This document shows, piece by piece, positions 18,697 through 29,095 of a stretch of 64,000 bases of DNA (position 1 is the stretch's first letter; the number at the start of each line of letters is the position of its first letter). This DNA is from Singulisphaera sp. GP187 (GTDB lineage Bacteria > Planctomycetota > Phycisphaerae > Phycisphaerales > SM1A02): the NCBI GenBank assembly GCA_945869475.1, contig CAMBOV010000009.1:1-64000 (forward strand), read 5' to 3'. The notes under the pieces are model-generated. The model was not told the origin of the DNA, made no database searches, and saw only the letters and a program-made list of their open reading frames with translations. Made by a program: the position numbers and the translations under genes.

Positions 18697-19361
18697 CGCT
18701 GCTGCGTGCCCCCACCCAGCGCCGAGGTTCCAACGCGCTCGAGCGCCATCGCGAGCGATTCGAGCGCACGTCCCGAATCGGCGGCTGCTCGGTCGATGCG
18801 ACGTCGCAACCACGCATGGGCCATCACGCACGGAATCGCCACGACGAGTCCTTGAAAGGTCGTGATGAGTGCGATACTGATATTGAACGCAAGCGTCTCG
18901 TAGTAGGCATTGCTCTTGGTCGCGGCGCTCGCCACCGTCTCGAATGCGCCGATCATTCCTTGCACCGTGCCGAGAAGTCCAAGCAGCGGAGCAACACTTG
19001 CAATGACGGCAATGGGATCGATCGCACGAAAGAGACGCGTCGTCTCCTCTTCACCTGCATCTTCCATTGCGGCGCGCGCTTCAAGCCCACCAAGTGGACC
19101 GCGAAGCGAACGATCGAGTCCAGCTGCTGCGATGCGACCGAGAAAGGTGTCGCCCTCTTCGCTGCGGCAGTCGGTGAGAGCCTCAGCGAACTCTCCTGCG
19201 TCTGCCCGCTCACGCAAGTCCTTGACCTGCTCATCGGGAATGAGCCGCGCGCGCTGCGTTCGTAAGGCCGCGGCGACCGCATAGGCAAATGCGACGATGC
19301 TGAGCGCGAGAATGATGTATCCGATGATTCCGCCACCTTCGATGTACTTGAAAAACGTCAC
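18693..19361 (-). CDS. exbB: MotA/TolQ/ExbB proton-channel family protein
   Basis: The 222-residue protein has a first membrane span at about residues 12-34 and two conserved C-terminal spans. The second span region (VAPLLGLLGTVQGMIGAF) is the family signature, and the third (NISIALITTFQGLVVAIP) carries the conserved Thr of the proton path. It starts with GTG at 19361, overlapping the upstream gene as GTGA. It is the fixed channel of the energy-transducing complex with the two ExbD proteins downstream. No TonB or TolA gene is seen; the VWA protein two genes upstream takes that position. Confidence 0.92.
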   Translation of the reverse strand: MTFFKYIEGGGIIGYIILALSIVAFAYAVAAALRTQRARLIPDEQVKDLRERADAGEFAEALTDCRSEEGDTFLGRIAAAGLDRSLRGPLGGLEARAAMEDAGEEETTRLFRAIDPIAVIASVAPLLGLLGTVQGMIGAFETVASAATKSNAYYETLAFNISIALITTFQGLVVAIPCVMAHAWLRRRIDRAAADSGRALESLAMALERVGTSALGGGTQQR

Positions 19362-20599
19362 GGGCTTGCTCCAGGATTTGACTGAACGTCGATGCGATCT
19401 GTGTCGTCAGTGGCCGTGTGCAGCCGTCGCAGCACTGCCGCCGATTCGTCGTCATGAATGCGCACGAGTGCGATCGATGATTGCAGCAACGCTGCAGCGG
19501 CCAACCGCGGCGCTTCTGCGCTGTACGCCGCTGGAATCAGCAACATCTTGCCCACCCCGATGCGTACTTTGTCGGGATCCTCCTCCATTGCAAGGCTGCG
19601 TCCCTCGGCGTAGATGGCCCACATGCGCACCGCGCCATTCTCGACGCGCGCGATCGACTGCAATGTGTCGCGTCCGCGCTTTCGAGCGGGGGCATCGGCA
19701 GCAACCGCGTCGGCCCATCCGGTCAGAAGTTTCGCTGCAAGTTTCGCTGCCGAACGTGCTTCGAGAGTCGCAGGCTCGAGCGTCGTGTGGGCAGTTCGCT
19801 CTGGCTCGCTGGTGCTCGCGGGCGCTTGTGTGCTCGCGGGCGCTGTCGTCGTCACGCGCGCGGGAGCTTTCTCTGGGGTTCCTGCATCTGCCGCAGCGAT
19901 CCGTGATGCGAGCGTCAAGAGCTCTGCGAGAGCGAGATCACTCTGCACACGCGCGCGATCGGCCGCAACGATCAGCGACTCGCGCGCCTGTTGCGCTGAA
20001 GCTCCATCGAGCCAGACTGGCGCAACTCCGAGCAAGAGTCCAGTGCGCGCGTCGACTGTGTGTGGCTGGGCGATCCACTCTGCTGGCAGTTGGTACCGCG
20101 ATCGAAACACGGATGCGGTGAGATTCGACGCGAGCGACTCTGCCCACGCCTCTTCGTCGACCAGTGCCGTCTGTGCGATCCCCTCTTCGATGATCATGCG
20201 CTCGAGAACCGCCGCGGCATCGACTGCGCGCGAGGCTTGGGTAAAGAGCGTACGCGCGGCCGGAAGATCACCCCGCGCAAGGCGCACTCGTGCCCTCCAG
20301 AGTTCTGCGCCTCGTGCAAGTCGTTGCTCGCGCTGTGCACTCGAGGAGTCACTCGTCAGCGTGCGAATCTGATCCCACCGTAGAAAATGGGTGAGCGCGC
20401 CATCCGCTGACTTCACTTCAATCTCAACACCATCTGCCCCCTCTCGCAGCAACTCGCCAGTCCTCGTTGCTCCGCCATCGCGCAGCACGACGAGTGCATC
20501 TGCACTCAGCGCAGTGCCACTCGCTCCGAGCACGACGACGCAGAGTGTTGCACTGACGCAGACTGTTCGCAGCGAGATCAGGCAGCGGCGCGTGATCAC
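19358..20599 (-). CDS. Exported protein of unknown function in the ExbBD operon
   Basis: The 413-residue protein starts with a signal peptide (VCVSATLCVVVLGASGTALSA). Residues about 33-85 form a small beta-rich module (LVVLRDGGATRTGELLREG, FLRWDQI), a pattern often seen in planctomycete secreted proteins. The rest is helical, with a Thr/Pro/Ala-rich linker near residues 248-275. It has ATGA and GTGA overlaps with both neighbours, so it is stoichiometrically tied to the VWA and ExbB proteins. No enzymatic motif is visible; a periplasmic accessory subunit is inferred. Confidence 0.75.
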   Translation of the reverse strand: MITRRCLISLRTVCVSATLCVVVLGASGTALSADALVVLRDGGATRTGELLREGADGVEIEVKSADGALTHFLRWDQIRTLTSDSSSAQREQRLARGAELWRARVRLARGDLPAARTLFTQASRAVDAAAVLERMIIEEGIAQTALVDEEAWAESLASNLTASVFRSRYQLPAEWIAQPHTVDARTGLLLGVAPVWLDGASAQQARESLIVAADRARVQSDLALAELLTLASRIAAADAGTPEKAPARVTTTAPASTQAPASTSEPERTAHTTLEPATLEARSAAKLAAKLLTGWADAVAADAPARKRGRDTLQSIARVENGAVRMWAIYAEGRSLAMEEDPDKVRIGVGKMLLIPAAYSAEAPRLAAAALLQSSIALVRIHDDESAAVLRRLHTATDDTDRIDVQSNPGASP

Positions 20600-21561
20600 G
20601 GCGTCGCTCCGCGGGTGATCGAAAATGTGCCGCCCGTCTCAGCTGCGATGCGACGAAGTGGCGCGCTCGCAGCCGCCTGCCCATACGCGATGCAGTGAAT
20701 CACTGTGTTTGGACCCCGCCGATTCAGCCGCAAGATTTCATCGGCGGCATCGGGAGGAATTTCTCCGTCGCTCATAAAGAAAACTGCGTCGGGTCGATCG
20801 CGACGTGAGAAAAGAAAGGCGAAGGCGGGCACTGGATTAGTGCCTCCTCCTGGAGCGATGTTCGCGAGCCACGTGCGCAACTTCGCGAGATCAGATGGAT
20901 GGCACTTCACGAATCCGCTTTCTGGATCGACCGTCGTAAATCCATCGTCGAAGAGTGCAATGCAGACCGAGGCAAAATCTGGAAGCGCCGCGACGCTGTT
21001 GCGCAGTTCTTCGAGCGCGACATGGATGCGTCCCCCACTTCCCATCGATCCAGACTTGTCGACCACGTATCCGATTCGTTTGCCCCGCCCCGCAACACCG
21101 AAGAATGTTGTTCCCGACCCGGCGCCGCTGCCGAAGCCTCCCTCGCCGCCGCCGCCGCCAGCAACTGAGAAGACTCCGGCTTCTCCAGCGGCAACTGCAC
21201 TCGCGTCTGAACCATCGTTGCCACGCGCCTCAGGAAGTCCGATGTTCTGCGAGTCGTCCGCACTTCCGCTGCGCTCGCCACTTGCGATTGCCGGAGTGGT
21301 CGCGTCGCCCGAAGATGAGTCCTCGTCCGTGGGTTCGAATTCCGTTGGATCGTTCAGCGCGATCGTGACCGATGAGCCGCCGATTCCATCGCCTTCGCCC
21401 AGACCGATGCCCGAGTCGATCCGCGAGAGGATCACAAGCAAGAGTGCATGCAACGGCAGTGAAATGGCGAGTCCGATCCAGATCCATGAGATCGCGTTGC
21501 CTCGGCGCCTTGTCGTCCGCGAAGCATGAGGTCGATCACGTGACTCTGCCAATGCCATCAT
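20596..21561 (-). CDS. VWA-domain protein with a TonB/TolA-like membrane anchor
   Basis: The 321-residue protein has a basic cytoplasmic N-terminus and one membrane span at about residues 25-46. That span contains Ser34-x3-His38 (SLPLH), the spacing of the Ser and His that couple TonB and TolA to ExbBD or TolQR. A Gly/Ser/Asp-rich linker (about 50-160) leads to a von Willebrand factor A domain with the MIDAS motif DKSGSM (Asp168, Ser170, Ser172) and FMSDGE. It opens a seven-gene operon with exbB-exbD-exbD, so it may be the energised partner of that motor. The ATG at 21561 has no Shine-Dalgarno; TACAAT lies 9 nt upstream. Confidence 0.85.
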   Translation of the reverse strand: MMALAESRDRPHASRTTRRRGNAISWIWIGLAISLPLHALLLVILSRIDSGIGLGEGDGIGGSSVTIALNDPTEFEPTDEDSSSGDATTPAIASGERSGSADDSQNIGLPEARGNDGSDASAVAAGEAGVFSVAGGGGGEGGFGSGAGSGTTFFGVAGRGKRIGYVVDKSGSMGSGGRIHVALEELRNSVAALPDFASVCIALFDDGFTTVDPESGFVKCHPSDLAKLRTWLANIAPGGGTNPVPAFAFLFSRRDRPDAVFFMSDGEIPPDAADEILRLNRRGPNTVIHCIAYGQAAASAPLRRIAAETGGTFSITRGATP

Positions 21562-21570
21562 CTGATGAAG

Positions 21571-21578
21571 ATTGTAGT
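21571..21578. promoter_or_regulatory. Overlapping divergent -10 elements of the VWA operon and pyrH
   Basis: On the minus strand TACAAT (21576-21571) lies 9 nt before the VWA ATG. On the plus strand TGTAGT (21573-21578) lies 10 nt before the pyrH ATG at 21589. The two starts are 28 bp apart, so the -10 sites overlap and both transcripts would be leaderless. Good -35 elements are not obvious. Confidence 0.4.
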
Positions 21579-21588
21579 CTTCCTCTCA

Positions 21589-22326
21589 ATGCCAACGTCA
21601 GCCAACACAACGCGCGGTCGATATCGGCGGGTGCTCTTGAAGTTGAGCGGCGAGAGCTTTGCCTCCGAAGGGACTCTTGGCATTCAACCTGAAGAACTCG
21701 CGAGCATCTCTACTGAAATTGCGGCGGCGGTCGGTGAAGGCCTCGAGATGGCAGTCGTGGTTGGAGGGGGCAACATCGTGCGCGGCGCGCGCCTTGCCGC
21801 GGCGGGCAAATTCGACCAATCGACGGCGGATTACATGGGGATGCTCGGCACCGTCATCAACGGACTCGCCCTGAAACAAGGACTCCACTCGGTTGGAATC
21901 GAGAGTCGCGTGATGAGCGCGATCCACGTTCCAAGCGTTGCCGAGTCGTTCATCCGCGCGCGCGCGATGCGCCACTTCGAGAAGGGCCGCGTCATCATTC
22001 TCGTGGCCGGAACCGGAAACCCCTACTTCACAACTGACACCTGCGCCGCCCTTCGCGCGATCGAACTCGGCGCCGAGGTGCTCTTGAAGGCGACCAAAGT
22101 GGATGGCATCTACACCGCCGATCCCAAGCGCGATCCAACTGCAACCCGCTACGAAACCCTGCGTTTCGCCCAGGCGCTTGATCAGAAACTCGGCGTCATG
22201 GACCTCACCGCGATGACGATGTGTATGGAACACGCCCTTCCGGTCGTTGTCTTTGACTACAAGGTGCCCGGCAATATTCGACGAGTCGTCGATGGCCAAC
22301 GGATCGGAACGCTCGTCACGGCATAG
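21589..22326 (+). CDS. pyrH: UMP kinase
   Basis: PyrH phosphorylates UMP to UDP. The 245-residue product contains the amino-acid-kinase motifs LLKLSGESF, VVVGGGNIVRG, GTVINGLALKQ and the ATP site VLLKATKVDGIYTADP. An in-frame ATG at 21565 would add eight residues outside the conserved family start; 21589 is preferred because the -10-like TGTAGT lies 10 nt before it. It is followed by frr after 30 nt, the conserved pyrH-frr order. tsf and rpsB, usual upstream partners, are replaced by the divergent VWA operon. Confidence 0.95.
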   Translation: MPTSANTTRGRYRRVLLKLSGESFASEGTLGIQPEELASISTEIAAAVGEGLEMAVVVGGGNIVRGARLAAAGKFDQSTADYMGMLGTVINGLALKQGLHSVGIESRVMSAIHVPSVAESFIRARAMRHFEKGRVIILVAGTGNPYFTTDTCAALRAIELGAEVLLKATKVDGIYTADPKRDPTATRYETLRFAQALDQKLGVMDLTAMTMCMEHALPVVVFDYKVPGNIRRVVDGQRIGTLVTA

Positions 22327-22356
22327 CACCGCACGACGCCCCTAGAAGGAGTTCAC

Positions 22357-22923
22357 ATGGATATTGACACGATCTTGCTCGAGGCAGAGGAACGGATGGC
22401 GAAGAGCCTCGACTATCTCTCACGCGAGTTTCGAGGAGTCCGAACAGGCCGCGCGAGCACGGCGCTGCTCGAGTACATCAAGGTCGAGTACTACGGCAGC
22501 CACGTCGACTTGCGCGAGATTGCCGGCATTAGCGTGGCCGAGCCGACGCAACTGCTCGTGAAGCCTTTCGACCCAGGGGCGAAGACCGAAATCATGAAAG
22601 CGATCGAACGAAGTGGACTCGGTCTCAATCCGCAATCGGAAGGGGCGCAGATTCGCGTCGCCATTCCAGCGCCCTCGTCCGACCGACGCAAACAACTCGT
22701 CGTTCAAGTGCGAAAGATGGCTGAAGAGTCACGCGTCACGATCCGCAATGAACGCCGCGATGCCAACAAGGCGCTCGACGTGCTCGAGGCTGATCCAAAG
22801 TCAAAGATCTCTGAAGATCAAGTCGAAAAGGCCAAGGAGTACATCGACGAGATCACCAAGACGACCTCGACCAAGATCGATGACATGACGACAAAGAAGG
22901 TCGCCGACATTGAAGAGATTTGA
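22357..22923 (+). CDS. frr: Ribosome recycling factor
   Basis: RRF splits post-termination ribosomes with EF-G. The 188-residue protein has the family blocks REFRGVRTGRAS, VEYYGSHVDLREIAGISV, IPAPSSDRRKQLVVQVRKMAEESRV (split here around SSDRRK) and the C-terminal helix ending in KVADIEEI. The ATG follows an AAGGAG site at 6-7 nt. It is co-transcribed with pyrH, and the downstream secreted protein gene begins 4 nt after its stop. Confidence 0.96.
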   Translation: MDIDTILLEAEERMAKSLDYLSREFRGVRTGRASTALLEYIKVEYYGSHVDLREIAGISVAEPTQLLVKPFDPGAKTEIMKAIERSGLGLNPQSEGAQIRVAIPAPSSDRRKQLVVQVRKMAEESRVTIRNERRDANKALDVLEADPKSKISEDQVEKAKEYIDEITKTTSTKIDDMTTKKVADIEEI

Positions 22924-22927
22924 TCTG

Positions 22928-25300
22928 ATGTCCGCGCGGCTGACGCGACTCGCGGGTGTCGGAGTGGCGTGCGCCCTGACCACGCTCGCACTGGCGCAAG
23001 CTCCGCAAGTTCGGCAAGCTCCGCAAGTTCGGCAAGCTCCGCAAGCGACGCCGCCAACTCCCATCAGCGACGAGCTCCCTCAAGAGGTTGTTGCGAGTGA
23101 CAACACGCGCATCACGAAATCGTGCCGGCTCATCGTGGCGCCCCGCGCGCTCATCGACACCGACAACAACGGAGTCATTCAGATCGAGGGCGACAACATC
23201 ACCGTCGACCTTTCAGGGCAGACTTTGATGGGGGATGAACCAACGACCGCACAGGATCAACTTCGCGGCATCGGCATCGTGTTGCGCGGAAACGGCATCA
23301 CCGTTCGCAACGGCACGATCACTGGATTTCGAGTGGGAATCTCAGGAATCAACTGCAATCAAGCGACGATCGAGCGGGTCGAATTGATCCGCAACTATGC
23401 GCAGCGATTGCTCTCGACGCCCGAGCAGGAGGATGAACGAGATTGGCTCGCACCGCATCAGAACGATCGTGATGAGTGGCTCACCCTCTACGGAGCAGCC
23501 GTGGCCATTCGCGAGGCGCGCGGCGTCACACTGCGCGAGATCGGCGTGCGTCAGGGACAGAACGGCATCGTGCTTTCGCGCGTGACCGACTCACAGGTCT
23601 ACAACTGCGATGCATCTTTTCTTTCGGGATGGGGTCTCGCGCTCTGGCGCAGCAGTCGCAACACGATCTGTCGCAACTCATTCGATTTCTGCGTGCGTGG
23701 ATACTCGCACGAAATCTACAACCGGGGCCAAGACTCTGCGGGCATTCTCTGCTTCGAACAATCCTGCGACAACATCATCGCGCTGAACTCGGCAACCCAC
23801 TGCGGCGATGGATTCTTCGGATTCGCCGGCCGTGAGGCGCTCGGCGAAGTGGGTCACCTCGGCGAAGAGCAGGGACCCCAGTGGCACCGACGCACTGGAT
23901 CGAACGACAATCTCATCGCGATGAACGATTTTTCGGACGCCGCCGCGCACGGAATCGAGACGACCTTTTCGTTTGGCACTCAGATCATTCGCAATCGACT
24001 CGACCGCGATGCGATCTGCGGCGTGTGGGGCGGATACTCACAGAACCTGCAGATTCGAGGCAATATCTTTCGCGCCAACGGTGCTCCGTCGCAGCGCGAG
24101 GGTGGAGCGATCAACATCGAACATGGCAGCGGCGCGGTGATCGCAGATAACCAGTTCGCTGCCAATTCAGTCGGGGTCAGCCTCTGGTGGGATGACGACC
24201 TTGCGCTGGAGAAACTCCCGTGGACGACCTCAAACGGATCAGCTTCGAAGAACAACGCAATTATCCGCAACGTGTTCGACCGCGACACGGTTGCCGTGCG
24301 ACTTCGCAAGAGCGATGAGACGACGATCGCCTTCAACACGATGGGTGATGTGCCCAATGCGCTCGATGCAGACGCGACGAGCGCGAAAACAGTGCGCAGT
24401 GAGTCGACCCTTGCGCCTGCCGATTTCACTGCGATGGCGACGCTCGAACAAGCGCTCCCGGGCGGAGGCAGCGCGGTGCGAATCGAGAATGCACTTCCGA
24501 TCTCGCTGCGCGAGCAACTCACTGGACGCGGCGCGATCTTCATGGGCGAGTTCGGCCCCTACGACTACATCGCTCCGATGGCGATCGCGGTGCCAGGGAC
24601 GACCGAGCTTCACCGGTGGAAACTGCTTGGATCGCAGCCGATTCAGTTCGTTCAGGCGACGAAGGGCACGAGCGATGTGCGCACACGCATCGAACCTGAC
24701 GAGAACGTCGCCGTCGTCGAGAACGAAACTTCAGGCGCGCTGAGCAACTACGAACTCTCGATCTTCTGGGGACGCGCTCCAAATCAAGTTCAGACGGTGC
24801 GCGGAACAATTCTCAACGCAGCCTGGCGGATCACCGTCTTCGCACTGCCACCTTCGACTGACGCGAAGTCCCCGCCCTCGCGCGAGGTGTTCGACCTCGC
24901 GGCGACAACGGGCCACGTCGTCTACGTCGAGTCGTTGACCTTTCCATTCGGCGCGGGTGGTCCAGATGCAGTGAAACTGATTCCAACGACGCCCGACGCA
25001 CCGAAAGACAACTTTGGACTACGCGCGACCTCGACCTTTGCAGCCGCGGCAGGTGAGTGGATCCTTCAAACGAAATCGGACGATGGCGTGCGCGTCTGGA
25101 TCGACGGCGTGTTGCTCATCGATCGCTGGACGCACCACGCAACCACCATCGATCGTGCCGCCCTCTCGATTCCAATTGCGAAGGAAGTCACTGTGAAAGT
25201 CGAGTATTTCGAACTCGTTGGCGATGCGCGGCTCGAGTTGAAGATCGAAGCTGATCCATCGAAGCCCACGCCAGCCGCACCCGCCGCGAGTACTCCGTGA
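22928..25300 (+). CDS. Secreted right-handed beta-helix protein with C-terminal PA14-like domain
   Basis: The 790-residue protein starts with a signal peptide (LAGVGVACALTTLALAQA) and a proline/glutamine repeat. Residues about 50-480 show parallel beta-helix repeats of the NosD/carbohydrate-binding type (GNGITVRNGTITGFRVG, NLQIRGNIFRANG, GAVIADNQFAANSVG). Near residues 690-770 a segment (GEWILQTKSDDGVRVWIDG, DRWTHH, KVEYFE) matches the PA14 pattern. Both modules usually bind or process carbohydrate. ATG at 22928 is preferred to a TTG at 22910 that overlaps frr. The product is likely extracellular; the substrate is unknown. Confidence 0.82.
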   Translation: MSARLTRLAGVGVACALTTLALAQAPQVRQAPQVRQAPQATPPTPISDELPQEVVASDNTRITKSCRLIVAPRALIDTDNNGVIQIEGDNITVDLSGQTLMGDEPTTAQDQLRGIGIVLRGNGITVRNGTITGFRVGISGINCNQATIERVELIRNYAQRLLSTPEQEDERDWLAPHQNDRDEWLTLYGAAVAIREARGVTLREIGVRQGQNGIVLSRVTDSQVYNCDASFLSGWGLALWRSSRNTICRNSFDFCVRGYSHEIYNRGQDSAGILCFEQSCDNIIALNSATHCGDGFFGFAGREALGEVGHLGEEQGPQWHRRTGSNDNLIAMNDFSDAAAHGIETTFSFGTQIIRNRLDRDAICGVWGGYSQNLQIRGNIFRANGAPSQREGGAINIEHGSGAVIADNQFAANSVGVSLWWDDDLALEKLPWTTSNGSASKNNAIIRNVFDRDTVAVRLRKSDETTIAFNTMGDVPNALDADATSAKTVRSESTLAPADFTAMATLEQALPGGGSAVRIENALPISLREQLTGRGAIFMGEFGPYDYIAPMAIAVPGTTELHRWKLLGSQPIQFVQATKGTSDVRTRIEPDENVAVVENETSGALSNYELSIFWGRAPNQVQTVRGTILNAAWRITVFALPPSTDAKSPPSREVFDLAATTGHVVYVESLTFPFGAGGPDAVKLIPTTPDAPKDNFGLRATSTFAAAAGEWILQTKSDDGVRVWIDGVLLIDRWTHHATTIDRAALSIPIAKEVTVKVEYFELVGDARLELKIEADPSKPTPAAPAASTP
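22996..23046. repeat. 18-bp tandem repeat encoding APQVRQ units
   Basis: The unit GCAAGCTCCGCAAGTTCG is present 2.8 times just after the signal peptide of the beta-helix protein. It encodes APQVRQ-APQVRQ-APQ and probably only spaces the signal peptide from the folded domain. Confidence 0.85.
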
Positions 25301-25379
25301 CGCATGCCTCGACTCGCGCCTTGACTCGCCACCTGCGCCCGCAGAAGATGCCCATGCCCGGCCCGCCCAGGCACCACAC

Positions 25380-25889
25380 GTGAACTGCCCCCACTGCAAA
25401 AGTCCAGACGCAAAGGTGATCGACAGTCGCCCCATCGACAACGGGCAGGGAATCCGTCGTCGCCGCGAGTGCATCGCCTGCAGCAAGCGATTCACGAGTT
25501 ACGAACGGGCTGAACGCGCGACTCGAATTAAAGTCGTCAAGAAAGATGGATCGCGCGTCCCCTTCGATGTGCTCAACGTCCTGCGGGGAATTCAAGCAGC
25601 ATGCGGAAAGCGTCCCGTCTCTGAAGAGGTCAAGAAGCACGTCGCTGATGAGATCGACGAAGGAATTCACCGTGATTTCGAAAGTGAAGTGCGCAGCGCT
25701 GAGATCGGTCGAAGAGTTGCTGTCTCGCTGCGCAATATCGATCAAGTCGCCTATGTTCGCTTCGCGAGCGTCTACCACGACTTTCAAAGCGTGACTGAGT
25801 TTCAGGCTGAAATCGTCCATCTCACAGAGAAGCCGCCTGCGCCAGCCGATCAGCCAACGCTCTTCGACGACAAGTCGACTTCCGCCTAA
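25380..25889 (+). CDS. nrdR: Transcriptional repressor NrdR
   Basis: NrdR senses dATP/ATP and represses ribonucleotide reductase genes. The 169-residue product carries the zinc ribbon CPHC...CIAC (residues 3-6 and 31-34 region), the RRRRECxxCxKRF segment and an ATP-cone (VVKKDGSRVPFDVLNVLRGI). The start is GTG at 25380 without a clear Shine-Dalgarno. The C-terminal ~20 residues (APADQPTLFDDKSTSA) are an extension of the usual ~150-residue form. No NrdR-box-like repeat was identified in the window. Confidence 0.95.
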   Translation: MNCPHCKSPDAKVIDSRPIDNGQGIRRRRECIACSKRFTSYERAERATRIKVVKKDGSRVPFDVLNVLRGIQAACGKRPVSEEVKKHVADEIDEGIHRDFESEVRSAEIGRRVAVSLRNIDQVAYVRFASVYHDFQSVTEFQAEIVHLTEKPPAPADQPTLFDDKSTSA

Positions 25890-25898
25890 CTTCCACAC

Positions 25899-27968
<2,070 letters not shown>

Positions 27969-28318
27969 TCTGCCTCATTCTTTCGAGAATTCTTCGCCAA
28001 GGTCCGAATTGCGTGGTAGGTTGCCATGGTCTGGACACGGCGTCCAGTTTGTACCGCGCATTTTGCCAACCCACCACGGCCAACCCCCACTGAGAGTCCA
28101 TCGATTCATGCTCGCCTCGCCTGCCTCACCGCTCACAACTCCTCTCACTCTCTCCTTCGCATGATTGTTGGGTTCTTCCCATCGTCTTGCCTCGGACTTG
28201 CGCGCTCTTCCGAATCACATAGGCACTGTTCGATCGTGTGTGCACTTCTTCACTCGAGGCCGTTGCGGCATGGCTCGGGTCACTTCACCATTCTTGTTCG
28301 CCCGCTGAGGAATTCACT
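27969..28318 (+). other. 350-nt leader between thrS and infC
   Basis: No credible gene is seen. A hairpin CTGGAC-ACGGC-GTCCAG followed by TTTGT lies at about 28032-28050 and could be a weak terminator of thrS. The stretch ends with GAGGAA at 28307-28312, the probable ribosome-binding site of infC. The length suggests a regulatory 5' region, a common feature of IF3 operons, but no known riboswitch was recognised. Confidence 0.4.
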
Positions 28319-29041
28319 CTGAGCCAGTTCAACCGTCGTCCTCCCTTTCGCGATTCACGTGACTCAGGTCCTCGTATCAATGATCGCATTCGCATCACCC
28401 CCCTGCGCCTGATTGATCAGGACGGCACAATGATCGGGGTGGTTGAACTCGAAGAGGCCAAGCGTCGCGCGGCAGACGCGGGACTCGACCTTGTTGAAAT
28501 CGCTGCAGATTCGAAGCCTCCGGTCGTGCGCATCATGGACTTTGGAAAGTTCAAGTACGAACAGGCGAAGAAAGACAAGCAGCAGAAAACCAAGTCGAAG
28601 GCTGGCGAAATGAAAGAGGTTCGCCTCGGTCGCTCGATGAAGATCGATCCGCATGACGTCGAGATTCGCGTGAATCAAGCGCGCCAATTCCTCATGGAGG
28701 GATACCGCGTCGTGTTCGTGCAGAATTTTCGTGGACGCGAGTTGGCCTACAAGAGCAAGGGCGATCAGCGAATGGCGGAAATTGCAGAAGTGCTCGCAGA
28801 CATCGGTCGCGTCGAACTCGCGCCACGAATGAACGGCAAACGCATGTCGATGATTCTTGTGCCCGATCGTGCCAAGATCGACTCGATCAAGAAGAAAACG
28901 GGCGGCGGTCAGAAGAGCGCAAAGCCTGCTGAACCCAAGAGTGCAGATGCGAAGGCTGCGCCAGCGGCGCCAGCGGCGCCAGTTGCAGAGAGCGCCCCAG
29001 CGCCTGAAGCAGCAGTCGAACCCTCGGTCGCACAGACATAA
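28319..29041 (+). CDS. infC: Translation initiation factor IF-3, probable CTG start
   Basis: IF-3 checks the start codon and prevents premature 50S joining. The conserved protein begins with RINDRIRITPLRLID and continues through RIMDFGKFKYEQAKKDK, VRLGRSMKIDPHDV and QFLMEGYRV; an Ala/Pro/Lys-rich tail of about 45 residues follows. No ATG, and no start codon with a suitable ribosome-binding site except CTG at 28319, lies between the leader and the core. GAGGAA with 6-nt spacing precedes that CTG, giving 240 residues. The in-frame GTG at 28238 has no Shine-Dalgarno and would add 27 unconserved residues. Rare start codons (ATT in E. coli) are an autoregulatory hallmark of infC. Confidence 0.88.
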   Translation: MSQFNRRPPFRDSRDSGPRINDRIRITPLRLIDQDGTMIGVVELEEAKRRAADAGLDLVEIAADSKPPVVRIMDFGKFKYEQAKKDKQQKTKSKAGEMKEVRLGRSMKIDPHDVEIRVNQARQFLMEGYRVVFVQNFRGRELAYKSKGDQRMAEIAEVLADIGRVELAPRMNGKRMSMILVPDRAKIDSIKKKTGGGQKSAKPAEPKSADAKAAPAAPAAPVAESAPAPEAAVEPSVAQT

Positions 29042-29058
29042 ATCTTTCGGCTGCGGGC

Positions 29059-29087
29059 TTGACTTTTTATTCAGTCGACTGCATAAT
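29059..29087 (+). promoter_or_regulatory. argR promoter with a 20-bp palindromic operator
   Basis: A -35 TTGACT (29059-29064) and -10 CATAAT (29082-29087) are separated by 17 bp. Between and overlapping them lies TTATTCAGTCGACTGCATAA (29067-29086), a palindrome with a single mismatched pair. Its ATTCA/TGCAT halves resemble half-sites of ARG boxes (TGAAT...ATTCA). The predicted transcript would start within a few bases of the argR ATG (29096), so it would be leaderless. Autorepression of the whole arginine operon is inferred. Confidence 0.75.
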
Positions 29088-29095
29088 CATGCGCC

